A DNA stretch of 33,693 bases from an uncultured Clostridia bacterium. GTDB taxonomy: Bacteria > Bacillota > Clostridia > Oscillospirales > Ruminococcaceae. A program made the position numbers and the translations under genes. The number at the start of each line of letters is the position of its first letter. Position 1 is the stretch's first letter. This document shows, piece by piece, positions 18,184 through 27,524 of the stretch. The DNA lies in NCBI GenBank assembly GCA_947649285.1, contig CANSRB010000011.1, positions 1-33,693 on the forward strand. The letters are read 5' to 3'. Under the pieces are notes generated by a model. The model ran no database searches. It saw only the letters and a program-made list of their open reading frames with translations, and was not told where the DNA came from.

Positions 18184-18827
18184 AACCGATTCGGATCGCC
18201 CTGACAAAGGGCAGGCTGGAAAAAGATACGACCTGGCTTTTCGAGCAGATGGGGCTGGATTGCACCGAACTGCTTCAAAAGGGAAGGAAGCTGATTTTGT
18301 CCATCCCCAATGCCGGGCTGGAGGTCGTTTTGGCGAAAGCGGCGGATGTCATTACTTATATCGAAAACGGGGTCTGTGATCTGGGTGTCGTTGGAAAGGA
18401 TACCATTATGGAATATGGAGGCAGCTTTTTTGAGGTCATGGATTTGGGCTTCGGGAGATGCCGGTTCGCTTTGGCCGGGAAAAAGGGTGTCGATTTTTAT
18501 GCCGGCTACGGGGAAAAAACGATTGCAACCAAATATCCGAATGTGTCCCGTGTTTTTTTTAAAGGGAAGGGAATGGACATCCGCGTTGTTCGAATCGAGG
18601 GAAGCGTAGAGCTGGCGCCGTTGCTGGGCTTAGCGGATGGGATTGTCGATATCGTGGAAACCGGCACCACCCTTCGGGAAAATGGGTTGGAGGTCATTGA
18701 AGATGTCGCCCCGATTTCTGCCCGGGTGATTGTCAATACGGTCAGCATGAAGCTGCGGAAGGCGGAAATTGAAAGCCTGCTGCACCGGATGGAACAGGCT
18801 TTGGACCTGGAGAATAAAGGAGAGTAA
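18180..18827 (+). CDS. hisG: ATP phosphoribosyltransferase (short form)
   Basis: RIALTKGRLEKDT...GVCDLGVVGKDTI...GIVDIVETGTTLRENGL. Confidence 0.97.
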   Translation: MKPIRIALTKGRLEKDTTWLFEQMGLDCTELLQKGRKLILSIPNAGLEVVLAKAADVITYIENGVCDLGVVGKDTIMEYGGSFFEVMDLGFGRCRFALAGKKGVDFYAGYGEKTIATKYPNVSRVFFKGKGMDIRVVRIEGSVELAPLLGLADGIVDIVETGTTLRENGLEVIEDVAPISARVIVNTVSMKLRKAEIESLLHRMEQALDLENKGE

Positions 18828-18832
18828 GGGAA

Positions 18833-20116
18833 ATGGTTGAAACAATTCGAGTAAATGGACAGGATGAAGTCGAGTTCCTTCAGCGGCTGAAGGCTCGCGC
18901 GGGTTCAGTGAATGAGGAAGTTACCGGGCGGGTTGCGGAAATCCTGAAGGATGTCCGCTTGAGAGGGGACGAGGCCGTACGGGAATATACGCTCCGGTTT
19001 GACGGGGGCTGCCCGGCAGCATTTGAAGTGCCGCGGGACGAAATCAACGAGGCGCTTTCCAGTGCGGAGGAGGATTTTATCAACGCTCTCCTGAGCGCAG
19101 TTGAAAATATTTCGGATTTCCATCAGCGCCAGAAACAGCAAAGCTATATCGACGCGAAGCCGAACGGCGTGTTGATGGGCCAGCGGATCCGGGGGCTTAA
19201 ACGGGTTGGCATCTATGTCCCGGGCGGGACGGCGGCCTATCCCTCTTCCGTACTGATGAACGCCATCCCGGCGAGGATCGCCGGCGTCGAGGAGATCATC
19301 ATGGTCACTCCTCCGATGAAAGACGGCCGGGCAAACCCAGATATTTTAACTGCGGCGGCGGTCTGCGGGGTAGACCGGGTGTTCCTGCTGGGCGGGGCGC
19401 AGGCGGTCGCTGCGCTGGCCTATGGTACGGAAACCGTCCCGAAGGTGGACAAGATTGTAGGCCCCGGGAATATCTATGTAGCCACCGCGAAAAAGCTGCT
19501 CTTCGGCGAAGTGGATATCGATATGATCGCTGGTCCGAGCGAGATTCTGATCGTAGCTGACGATACCGCGGATCCGGCTTTTGTGGCGGCTGATTTGATG
19601 AGCCAGGCAGAACATGACAATCTGGCTTCGGCGATTCTGGTGACGACTTCGGAGCGTTTGGCAGAAGAAACCAAAGCCGAGCTGGAAAAACAGGTCGCCT
19701 CCCTTTCCCGGGAGGAAATGATCCGGACATCTCTGAAAGATTACGGCGCGATCTTCCTGTGCGACCAGATGCCGGGTGCAATCCAGCTGGCAAATGAGCT
19801 TGCGCCGGAGCATCTGGAGATCATGGTGGAAAACCCGATGCAGTATCTGGGCCAGCTGGATAATGCCGGCTCGATCTTCATGGGCGCTTACTCTCCGGAA
19901 CCTCTGGGGGATTATTATGCCGGCCCGAACCATGTCCTGCCGACCAGCGGTACGGCGCGGTTCTTCTCCCCTCTTTCGGTAGATGCGTTTGTGAAAAAGC
20001 TGAGCTACATTTATTATACCAAAGAAGCGCTGGCTGAAGCGGAAAAGGATATTGTCTGCCTGGCGGAGAAAGAAGGGCTGACGGCGCACGCCAATTCGGT
20101 CCGGGTACGTTTTTGA
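18833..20116 (+). CDS. hisD: Histidinol dehydrogenase
   Basis: GVYVPGGTAAYPSSVLMNAIPA-type motif (VGIYVPGGTAAYPSSVLMNAIPA), IAGPSEILIVAD, GPNHVLPTSGTARF. Confidence 0.98.
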   Translation: MVETIRVNGQDEVEFLQRLKARAGSVNEEVTGRVAEILKDVRLRGDEAVREYTLRFDGGCPAAFEVPRDEINEALSSAEEDFINALLSAVENISDFHQRQKQQSYIDAKPNGVLMGQRIRGLKRVGIYVPGGTAAYPSSVLMNAIPARIAGVEEIIMVTPPMKDGRANPDILTAAAVCGVDRVFLLGGAQAVAALAYGTETVPKVDKIVGPGNIYVATAKKLLFGEVDIDMIAGPSEILIVADDTADPAFVAADLMSQAEHDNLASAILVTTSERLAEETKAELEKQVASLSREEMIRTSLKDYGAIFLCDQMPGAIQLANELAPEHLEIMVENPMQYLGQLDNAGSIFMGAYSPEPLGDYYAGPNHVLPTSGTARFFSPLSVDAFVKKLSYIYYTKEALAEAEKDIVCLAEKEGLTAHANSVRVRF

Positions 20117-20137
20117 CGGAATTCAGGAGGATTTTAT

Positions 20138-21214
20138 ATGTCTTATGAATTAAATCAGAAAATCCGGGAATTGAAGCCCTATGCACCTTTGGAGGGGGAG
20201 TATGCCGTCCGTCTGGACGCGAACGAGTCCTATCTTACTTTGCCGCCGGAGAAATTGGGGGCGGTGTTTTCCAAAGCGGTGCAGGAGCCGCTGAACCGTT
20301 ATCCCGACCCACGGGCGGAGAAGCTTTGCCGGGCTTTTGCAGGCTATTACGGCGTCCGTCCGGAGCATTGCACCGCGGGGAATGGGTCGGATGAATTGAT
20401 TGCGCTGATTGCTTCCGCTTTTTTTGTTCCAGGGGATGAGCTGATTACCCTGGAACAGGATTTCTCGATGTATCGGTTTTATGGGGAGGTCAGCGGGGTG
20501 ACGACCTCGATTTTCCCAAAGCGTCCGGATTTGACGGTCAACCTGGAAGGGCTGATCGAATATGCCAGCCGGACCGGCGCACGGGGGCTGATCTTTTCGA
20601 ACCCCTGCAATCCGACCTCCATCTGCCTGGAAAAGAAGCAGGTAATAAAATTGGTGCAGGCGCTGCCGAACTGCCTGGTTGTGGTAGACGAAGCCTATAT
20701 GGATTTTGCGGATGAAAGCGTTTTGTCAGAGATTGAACGCTATGATAATCTGATGGTGCTGAAAACCTGTTCCAAGGCTATTGGGCTGGCGGGGATCCGG
20801 CTGGGCTTTGCCGTGGCGGGAGAATTGCTTACCCGTGCTCTTCAGTCAGTGAAATCCCCTTATAACGTCAACAGCCTGACCCAGGTAATTGGCCGGGAGG
20901 TATTGTCCGACCGCGCTTTTTTGGAGGAATGTACCGAAGAGCTGATCCGTGCGCGGGATCAGCTCTATAGCCGCATCCTCTCCCTGTACGCCCGATATCA
21001 GCTGATTGACGAGGTATACCAGACGGCATCCAATTTTGTGTATTTCCGGACGCGGTATGCCAAACCCATTTTTGAGGCGCTGAAAACGCGCTCGATTGCG
21101 ATCCGGTATATGGGGGATTATCTTCGGATCTGCGCGGGCAGCAAGGATGAGATGGAGCGGCTGTTTGAGGCGCTTGAGGAAATATTTCAGGAGCTTTCCG
21201 GAATGAAAGGATGA
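20138..21214 (+). CDS. hisC: Histidinol-phosphate aminotransferase
   Basis: LDANESYL...GNGSDELI...NPCNPTS...VVDEAYMDF...KTCSKAIGLAGIRLGF. Confidence 0.96.
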   Translation: MSYELNQKIRELKPYAPLEGEYAVRLDANESYLTLPPEKLGAVFSKAVQEPLNRYPDPRAEKLCRAFAGYYGVRPEHCTAGNGSDELIALIASAFFVPGDELITLEQDFSMYRFYGEVSGVTTSIFPKRPDLTVNLEGLIEYASRTGARGLIFSNPCNPTSICLEKKQVIKLVQALPNCLVVVDEAYMDFADESVLSEIERYDNLMVLKTCSKAIGLAGIRLGFAVAGELLTRALQSVKSPYNVNSLTQVIGREVLSDRAFLEECTEELIRARDQLYSRILSLYARYQLIDEVYQTASNFVYFRTRYAKPIFEALKTRSIAIRYMGDYLRICAGSKDEMERLFEALEEIFQELSGMKG

Positions 21215-21810
21215 AGAACATGGAACGGACCCGTGTCGGGAAAGTGAGCCGGAAAACCAAGGAAACAGAGATTTCTGTCCAGGTGGGGCTGGATGGGCCT
21301 GCGGCGGCGGAAATTTCCACTGGTATCGGCTTTTTCGATCATATGCTGACGGCCTTCGCCATCCATGGCGGGCTGGATCTGCAAATAAAATGCCAAGGAG
21401 ATTTGGAGGTAGACTGCCACCATTCGATTGAAGATACTGGGATTGTGCTCGGGCAGGCGCTAGGCCAGGCGCTGGGGGATAAATCCGGGATCCTGCGTTA
21501 TGGGGAGTCCCGCATCCCGATGGATGAGGCCTTGGGGGAGTGTATCCTGGATATCAGCGGGCGGCCTTTTCTGGTGTTTCAGGCGGAATTTACTGCGGAT
21601 CAGGTTGGGGGGATGGATACCCAGATGGTGGAGGAATTTTTTCGGGCTGTGGCCTTTCAGGCTGGGCTGACCCTCCATTTGTCCGTCCCTTACGGCAGGA
21701 ACGATCACCACAAAGTGGAGGCTCTGTTCAAGGCATTTGCCCATGCTTTCAGGAAAGCGGTTGTCCGGAGCGAAGCCGGTCAGGCGCTTTCGACCAAGGG
21801 AGTGTTATAG
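21211..21810 (+). CDS. hisB: Imidazoleglycerol-phosphate dehydratase
   Basis: GIGFFDHMLTAFAIHGG...DCHHSIEDTGIVLGQAL...GRNDHHKVEALFKAFAHAFRKA. Confidence 0.98.
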   Translation: MKNMERTRVGKVSRKTKETEISVQVGLDGPAAAEISTGIGFFDHMLTAFAIHGGLDLQIKCQGDLEVDCHHSIEDTGIVLGQALGQALGDKSGILRYGESRIPMDEALGECILDISGRPFLVFQAEFTADQVGGMDTQMVEEFFRAVAFQAGLTLHLSVPYGRNDHHKVEALFKAFAHAFRKAVVRSEAGQALSTKGVL

Positions 21811-21813
21811 GCA

Positions 21814-22563
21814 ATGGCTCGACCCGTGCGCGCGTTCCGGTGGAACGCGCTTCTCCTTATCGCGCTGCTGATTTCGTCCAATCTGCTGTTGGTGTATTCC
21901 AGGCAAGTTTCTGCTGAAACGCTGCCCAGTGCTTTGGCAGAGTGGCCGAAGGAAACCGTTTATCTGGATATCCTGCCTCTCAGCCAAAATCCGGAGCTGC
22001 CCAATGGCTGTGAAATCACTTCCCTGGCGACGGTACTGAATTATTGGGGCTACCCGGTGGATAAAGTGACCTTGTCGGATGAATTCCTGGATAAACAGGA
22101 ATTTGTGATCCGGGGCGGCGTGAAGTATGGCGGGAACCCGGAGGAGGTTTATGTGGGAAACCCCAAAAGCAAAGAGGGGTTTTACTGCTATCAGGTACCG
22201 ATTGTCCGGGCGGCCAACCGGTACCTGGAATCCGTTGGGGCAGATGAACGGGCTTACGATATCACCGGGGCGGGGCTGGAGGAGATCAAAAGCCATTTGG
22301 ACCAGGGGAGGCCGGTTATTGTCTGGTCTGTCCGGGATGGAAAGGACCGGGAACTGAAGTACAGTGATAAAAGCTGGCTTTTTTCGGAAACAGGGGAATT
22401 TTATCGGCCTTACAGCAATCTGCACTGCTTTTTGGTTCAGGGGTACGGGCCGGATAAAATTTTTTTGACAGATACACTGGAGGAAGACATCATTTCCAGA
22501 TCTTATGATTATTTTTTCCCGCCGTTTGAAAAGATGGGCTCCCGCGCGGTGGTAATTTATTGA
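21814..22563 (+). CDS. Predicted secreted/membrane-anchored C39-like (Peptidase_C39_2 type) papain-fold protein in the his operon
   Basis: N-terminal hydrophobic signal (WNALLLIALLISSNLLLVYS), ELPNGCEITSLATVLNYWGYPVDKVTLSDEFL, and downstream LHCFLVQGYGPDKIFLTDTLEED (His/Asp region). Three nt separate it from the hisB stop. Confidence 0.8.
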   Translation: MARPVRAFRWNALLLIALLISSNLLLVYSRQVSAETLPSALAEWPKETVYLDILPLSQNPELPNGCEITSLATVLNYWGYPVDKVTLSDEFLDKQEFVIRGGVKYGGNPEEVYVGNPKSKEGFYCYQVPIVRAANRYLESVGADERAYDITGAGLEEIKSHLDQGRPVIVWSVRDGKDRELKYSDKSWLFSETGEFYRPYSNLHCFLVQGYGPDKIFLTDTLEEDIISRSYDYFFPPFEKMGSRAVVIY

Positions 22564-22579
22564 ATGAAGGAGCGTTGCT

Positions 22580-23179
22580 ATGCTTGCGATTATTGATTAT
22601 GGGGCAGGAAATCTCTTCTCTGTCAAAAATGCATTGGAACATTTAGGGGAAGAAGGGGTCATTACCAGTGATCCTGAGGTGCTGGCCCAGGCGGACCGGC
22701 TGATCCTTCCAGGGGTTGGAGCCTTTCCGGACGCGATGCAGAAGCTGAACCAGCTGGGACTGACGGCGGTTATTCAGGAGCAGGCCAAGCGGAAGCCGCT
22801 GCTCGGGATCTGCCTGGGAATGCAGATTTTGTTTGAATCCGGCAGTGAATTTGCTGAAACCGCCGGGCTGGGGTTGATTCCCGGCCGAGTAGACCGGATC
22901 CAGACCTCATATAAAATTCCTCACATGGGATATAATGAGTTGGAATTTCAAAACCCTTCCCCTTTATTAAAGGGAATTGAAGAAAAATCCTGTGTATATT
23001 TTGTCCATTCCTTTATGGCATACACGCCGGAGGAGTATGTCACCGCCTGCTGTGACTATGGGGTGAAAGTCCCTGCCCTGGTACAGAACGCCCATGTTTT
23101 TGGCGCGCAGTTCCATCCGGAAAAGAGCGGGGAGGCTGGGCTGCGGATACTGCATAATTTTATCCGTTATTCCAATTAG
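22580..23179 (+). CDS. hisH: Imidazole glycerol phosphate synthase, glutaminase subunit
   Basis: IIDYGAGNLFSVKNALEHLG...LLGICLGMQILFESG...GAQFHPEKSGEAGL. Confidence 0.97.
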   Translation: MLAIIDYGAGNLFSVKNALEHLGEEGVITSDPEVLAQADRLILPGVGAFPDAMQKLNQLGLTAVIQEQAKRKPLLGICLGMQILFESGSEFAETAGLGLIPGRVDRIQTSYKIPHMGYNELEFQNPSPLLKGIEEKSCVYFVHSFMAYTPEEYVTACCDYGVKVPALVQNAHVFGAQFHPEKSGEAGLRILHNFIRYSN

Positions 23180-23210
23180 TCCAGGATGTTGAAAAGAAAG
23201 GAAGCCGGTA

Positions 23211-24011
23211 TTGATGATTATTTATCCAGCGATTGATATTCAGGGCGGCGAATGCGTCCGTCTGACGAAAGGGAACTTTGAAACTGCGGAAAGGGTGGCG
23301 GAAGACCCCTTGAAAACCGCTTTGGAATTTAAGGCGGCCGGGGCGGAATACCTGCATATGGTGGATCTTGACGGCGCCAAAACCGCCCGGATGCAGAACC
23401 GTGAGGTATTCGTCACGGTGGCGGCGGAAAGCGGACTGAAGGTGCAGGTTGGCGGCGGCATCCGGGATCAGGACGCAGCGGCTTATTATCTGGAGCATGG
23501 AATTGACCGGGTCATTTTGGGGTCCATTGCCGTGAAAAACCCAAAGCTGCTGGCCGAATTGGTGCGGGAATACGGCGAAAGGATTGTCGTCGGCATTGAC
23601 GCGGAGGACGGTATGGTTAAAACTGAAGGATGGCTGGCGGCCGGACGGGTGAATTTCCTGACCCTTGCCAAGGAAATGGCTCATATCGGCGTGCGGCAGA
23701 TCATTTATACCGACATTTCCAAGGACGGCACATTGACGGGCCCGAATTTGGCCGACCTGAAAAAGCTGCGGGATAGTGTCCGGCTGGGGATTATCGCTTC
23801 CGGCGGCATTTCCAATATTGACGATATCCGTGCATTGGCCAAGCTACGGATGCAGGGGGCCATCTGTGGGAAATCCCTTTATCATAAAACGCTGGATTTA
23901 GCGGAAGCAATCCGGATAGGGGAAGAAACGGTCCCGCCTCCAGCTAAGTCTGTCCGGGCTTCCCGGCCCAAAAAGCCGGAAAATCGCCCGGCTAAAACTC
24001 CGAAAGAATAA
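23211..24011 (+). CDS. hisA: Phosphoribosylformimino-5-aminoimidazole carboxamide ribotide isomerase with extra basic/Pro-rich tail
   Basis: [21 protein letters not shown]...[10 protein letters not shown]...[11 protein letters not shown]-term [29 protein letters not shown]. Confidence 0.96.
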   Translation: MMIIYPAIDIQGGECVRLTKGNFETAERVAEDPLKTALEFKAAGAEYLHMVDLDGAKTARMQNREVFVTVAAESGLKVQVGGGIRDQDAAAYYLEHGIDRVILGSIAVKNPKLLAELVREYGERIVVGIDAEDGMVKTEGWLAAGRVNFLTLAKEMAHIGVRQIIYTDISKDGTLTGPNLADLKKLRDSVRLGIIASGGISNIDDIRALAKLRMQGAICGKSLYHKTLDLAEAIRIGEETVPPPAKSVRASRPKKPENRPAKTPKE

Positions 24012-24025
24012 CGGGAGGTAGGGCT

Positions 24026-24802
24026 ATGCTTTCGAAACGGATTATCCCTTGTTTGGATGTGAAAAACGGCCGGGTCGTGAAGGGGATCAACTTTGTCGGC
24101 TTAAAAGAGGTCGGCGATCCGGTGGAGTGCGCACGGGAATACTATTGCCAGGGCGCGGATGAAATTGTCTTTTTGGATATTACGGCGACCCATGAGGAAC
24201 GGGACACCATGATTGATGTAGTGCGTGAAACAGCCCGCCAGGTGTTTGTCCCGCTGACCGTCGGAGGCGGTATTCGGGAGATTGAGGATTTCCGCCGTCT
24301 GCTCCGCGCCGGTGCGGATAAAATCTCGGTGAATTCCTCGGCAGTCAAAAACCCGCAGCTGATCTCAGACGCAGCTCAACTGTTTGGCAGCCAATGCGTT
24401 GTAGCGGCGATCGATGCCAAGCGGGTGGACAGAAGCTTCCATGTGGTGGTCAATGGCGGACGGATCGATACCGGGCTGGACGCGATTCAATGGGCGAAAG
24501 AGGTTCAGGAGCGGGGAGCAGGGGAAATCCTGCTGACCTCGATGGATGCGGACGGTACCAAGGAGGGCTTCGATATCGAGCTGCTGAACGCGGTTTGCGA
24601 GGTGGTGTCGATCCCGGTGATCGCTTCGGGCGGTTGCGGCCAGCTGAAACACTTTTCGAAGGTTTTTCTGGAGTCCGGGGCAGATGCGGCGCTGGCAGCG
24701 TCCCTGTTCCACTATAAGGAGCTGACGGTGGAGCAGGTGAAAACCCATCTCGCTGAAAAAGGAATCCCGGTACGCCGGCTGAAAGGATCGGAATGCGAAT
24801 GA
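24026..24802 (+). CDS. hisF: Imidazole glycerol phosphate synthase, cyclase subunit
   Basis: [26 protein letters not shown]...[13 protein letters not shown]...[10 protein letters not shown]. Confidence 0.98.
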   Translation: MLSKRIIPCLDVKNGRVVKGINFVGLKEVGDPVECAREYYCQGADEIVFLDITATHEERDTMIDVVRETARQVFVPLTVGGGIREIEDFRRLLRAGADKISVNSSAVKNPQLISDAAQLFGSQCVVAAIDAKRVDRSFHVVVNGGRIDTGLDAIQWAKEVQERGAGEILLTSMDADGTKEGFDIELLNAVCEVVSIPVIASGGCGQLKHFSKVFLESGADAALAASLFHYKELTVEQVKTHLAEKGIPVRRLKGSECE

Positions 24803-25131
24803 ATCTGGAACGTTATTTTGCGAAGTCGGAGTTGATTCCGGCGATTATTGTAGAGGACTCGACCCGTGAGGTTCTGATGCTGGCCTATATGAACCGGGAG
24901 AGTATGGCCAAGACGCTGGAAACCGGATATACCTGGTTTTATTCCCGTTCCCGGCAGGAGCTGTGGAATAAGGGCGCGACCAGCGGTCACCTTCAGCGGG
25001 TGATTTCGATCATGGGGGATTGCGACGACGATACCCTTCTCATCCGGGTGGAGCAGACGGGGGCGGCCTGCCATACAGGGAACCACAGCTGCTTTTTCCA
25101 GCCGGTTTTGATAAAAGGAAAGGAGGAATAA
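24793..25131 (+). CDS. hisI: Phosphoribosyl-AMP cyclohydrolase
   Basis: [42 protein letters not shown]...[27 protein letters not shown]. Confidence 0.97.
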   Translation: MRMNLERYFAKSELIPAIIVEDSTREVLMLAYMNRESMAKTLETGYTWFYSRSRQELWNKGATSGHLQRVISIMGDCDDDTLLIRVEQTGAACHTGNHSCFFQPVLIKGKEE

Positions 25132-25133
25132 AA

Positions 25134-25466
25134 ATGGCCTATGAAAATGCGCTGGCTGAGCTGAGCCAGGTGATTGCTTCCCGGAAAGCCCATCCGGAGG
25201 AGGGCTCTTATACCTGCTATCTTTTTGAAAAGGGGCTGGATAAGATCCTCAAAAAATGCGGGGAAGAAAACGCCGAAATGATTATCGCGGCCAAAAACCA
25301 CGACCCGGAAGAGCTGGCCAATGAAATCTGCGATTTGTTTTACCATGTCCTGGTTTTAATGGAACAGGAGGGGCTTCCCCTGGAACGGGTGTTGGAAATC
25401 CTGGACCAGCGGAGTAAGAAAATCGGGAACCTGAAGCAATTCCATCAGGTGGACCGCAATACCTGA
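25134..25466 (+). CDS. hisE: Phosphoribosyl-ATP pyrophosphatase
   Basis: EGSYTCYLFEKGLDKILKKCGEENAEMIIAAKNHDPEELANEICDLFYHVLVLM; ATG at 25134 after AGGAGG. Confidence 0.96.
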   Translation: MAYENALAELSQVIASRKAHPEEGSYTCYLFEKGLDKILKKCGEENAEMIIAAKNHDPEELANEICDLFYHVLVLMEQEGLPLERVLEILDQRSKKIGNLKQFHQVDRNT

Positions 25467-25534
25467 CCTGCCGCCGCATAACCTCCCTGCTGCCTGCATA
25501 TGTTGAAAAGAAGGAACAACAGGGGGCGGTAACT

Positions 25535-26899
25535 ATGGATCAGATACTGGGAACGCTGAACCGCTTTTTGACGGGGCCGATTATGGTCTGGAGCGTATTG
25601 GCCGTCGGGGTATATCTTACCTTCTGCACAGGCGGCGTCCAGTTCCGGTATTTTGGCCGGATGCTTCGGGAAACGCTGGGCAGGCTGTTTTCCCGCTCCA
25701 AGTCAAAAAGGGGAGGGATTACGCCGTTTCAGGCGATGACGGCCGCGCTTTCGGGAACGCTTGGGACGGGGAATATTGCAGGAGTCGCCGCGGCGGTTTC
25801 GGTAGGAGGGGCTGGGGCCTTATTCTGGATGTGGATGAGTGCCCTGTTTGGGATGGCGACGAAATATACGGAAATTGTGCTGGCGGTTGCCTACCGCAAA
25901 AAAATGCCGGATGGGCAGTATCGAGGCGGGCCGATGTGTTATTTGCCTGCCGCGTTTTGCCGTACGCCGAAACTGGGCCAAAAAATGGCCGCTTTTTTTT
26001 CGGTTTGTTGTTTGGGTGCCAGTTTTTTTATGGGGAATATGGTACAGTCGAATACGGCTGCGGCTGCGCTTTCAGCGGTTTTCCCAATCCCTTCGTCCGG
26101 GCTGAAAATCTGCTTTGCCGTCATTACCCTGCTGGTGGGAGTGGTCATCTTCGGGGGCTTGAAGCGGATTACCCGGACAACGGAATGGCTCATCCCGTTG
26201 CTGTCCTTGATTTATATGGCCGGCTGTGTATTTGTTATTGTGCGGAATGCGGAAGGCCTTCCCGCTGTATGGCAAGAAATCTGGGAATCGGCCTTTTCGG
26301 TTCCGAGTGCGGCGGGAGGGGTTGGCGGGTTCCTCCTGAACCGCAGTGTAAAGGTTGGGATCACCCGCGGGATTTTTACCAATGAGGCGGGTTTGGGTTC
26401 TGCCCCTATCGTCCATGCGTCGGCGGAGACGCCCTCCCCGGCGCATCAGGGGCTTTGGGGGATGTTCGAAGTATTTCTGGATACCATCGTCTTTTGTTCC
26501 CTGACGGGCTTTGTAGTGCTGCTGTCCGGCTTCCATCGGGAAGGGATACGCGATGGGGCCGCCTTGACGCTGCGGGCTTTTGAGCAAAGCCTGGGCAGCG
26601 GGGCGGCTGTATTGATCGGCGGCTCAACGGTTTTTTTTGCTTTGGCAACGATCCTCGGATGGAATTATTATGGGGAGACCTGTGTCCGTACTCTTTTTCC
26701 CAAGAGAGAGGATTGGGCGGTTTCCTGCTATCGTGTTTGCTATATGCTGGCGGTGTATCTGGGCGCTGTAACGGCTCTGGACCTGGTATGGGGATTATCC
26801 GATCTATTCAATGGGCTGATGATGCTGCCCAACCTTTGTGGGATACTGCTTCTTTCAGGCAAAGTGCGTAAAGAAAACCGGGCTTTGTCTAAAAAATAA
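25535..26899 (+). CDS. Sodium:alanine/glycine symporter family protein (AgcS/AlsT)
   Basis: GGITPFQAMTAALSGTLGTGNIAGVAAAVSVGGAGALFWMWMSALFGMATKYTE...TNEAGLGSAPIVHA. Confidence 0.95.
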   Translation: MDQILGTLNRFLTGPIMVWSVLAVGVYLTFCTGGVQFRYFGRMLRETLGRLFSRSKSKRGGITPFQAMTAALSGTLGTGNIAGVAAAVSVGGAGALFWMWMSALFGMATKYTEIVLAVAYRKKMPDGQYRGGPMCYLPAAFCRTPKLGQKMAAFFSVCCLGASFFMGNMVQSNTAAAALSAVFPIPSSGLKICFAVITLLVGVVIFGGLKRITRTTEWLIPLLSLIYMAGCVFVIVRNAEGLPAVWQEIWESAFSVPSAAGGVGGFLLNRSVKVGITRGIFTNEAGLGSAPIVHASAETPSPAHQGLWGMFEVFLDTIVFCSLTGFVVLLSGFHREGIRDGAALTLRAFEQSLGSGAAVLIGGSTVFFALATILGWNYYGETCVRTLFPKREDWAVSCYRVCYMLAVYLGAVTALDLVWGLSDLFNGLMMLPNLCGILLLSGKVRKENRALSKK

Positions 26900-26938
26900 A
26901 GGGAATATGTCAAAAAATCTTTCATTTTGGAAAATTAC

Positions 26939-26967
26939 TTGCGGTTTGTGCGGAACTATGCTATATT
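26939..26967 (+). promoter_or_regulatory. Promoter for the ACT-domain regulator/hom cluster
   Basis: TTGCGG (26939-26944), 17-nt spacer, TATATT (26962-26967). Confidence 0.65.
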
Positions 26968-26989
26968 TGTATTCATACTAAATACAAAT
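26965..26989. promoter_or_regulatory. Operator-like inverted repeat overlapping the -10
   Basis: ATTTGTATT-N7-AATACAAAT, perfect 9-bp arms. Confidence 0.6.
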
Positions 26990-27000
26990 GTGTTCAAGAG

Positions 27001-27438
27001 GTGAACTCGATGCAGGAACAGCTGGTGCTGGTGGATCAACAAGTACTTCCCGAGGTGTTTTCCAAGGTTCTTCTGGCAAAATCCTTCCTTTCTAAAGACA
27101 TGGCGCGGAATTCAACCGAGGCCTGCCGGATGGCTGGGCTTTCCCGAAGCGCTTTTTATAAGTATAAAGACAGCGTCTATTTTTATGAGGATAAAAGCAG
27201 CCGCCAGGTCAGGACCTATTCGCTCTGGCTTTCGGATGATCCGGGGGTTTTAGCAAAGCTGCTGGAGAAATTGTCCTCTTACCGGGTCAATGTGCTGACA
27301 GTGAATCAAAATATCCCGGTGGACCGGGTAGCGCTGGTCACGCTTTCGTTCCGGATTGGGGACAGCGAAGCGGATCTGGAACAGCTCCATGAAGAGCTCC
27401 AGCGTATTCCGGGCGTAGTGAAAGCGAAACGAATCTGA
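27001..27438 (+). CDS. thrR: ACT domain-containing ThrR/PheB-like regulator (UPF0735 family)
   Basis: N-terminal HTH-like ACRMAGLSRSAFYKYKDSVYFY and C-terminal ACT domain (LSDDPGVLAKLLEKLSSYRVNVLTVNQNIP), directly upstream of hom. Confidence 0.8.
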   Translation: MNSMQEQLVLVDQQVLPEVFSKVLLAKSFLSKDMARNSTEACRMAGLSRSAFYKYKDSVYFYEDKSSRQVRTYSLWLSDDPGVLAKLLEKLSSYRVNVLTVNQNIPVDRVALVTLSFRIGDSEADLEQLHEELQRIPGVVKAKRI

Positions 27439-27524
27439 CCCGCGGGCTTGCAGCCAGCTGGGGAACCCAGGAAAAGGGCCGCCGTTTTTCGCAGGGATTA
27501 TAAAACGAGGAATGAGGAAACAAC

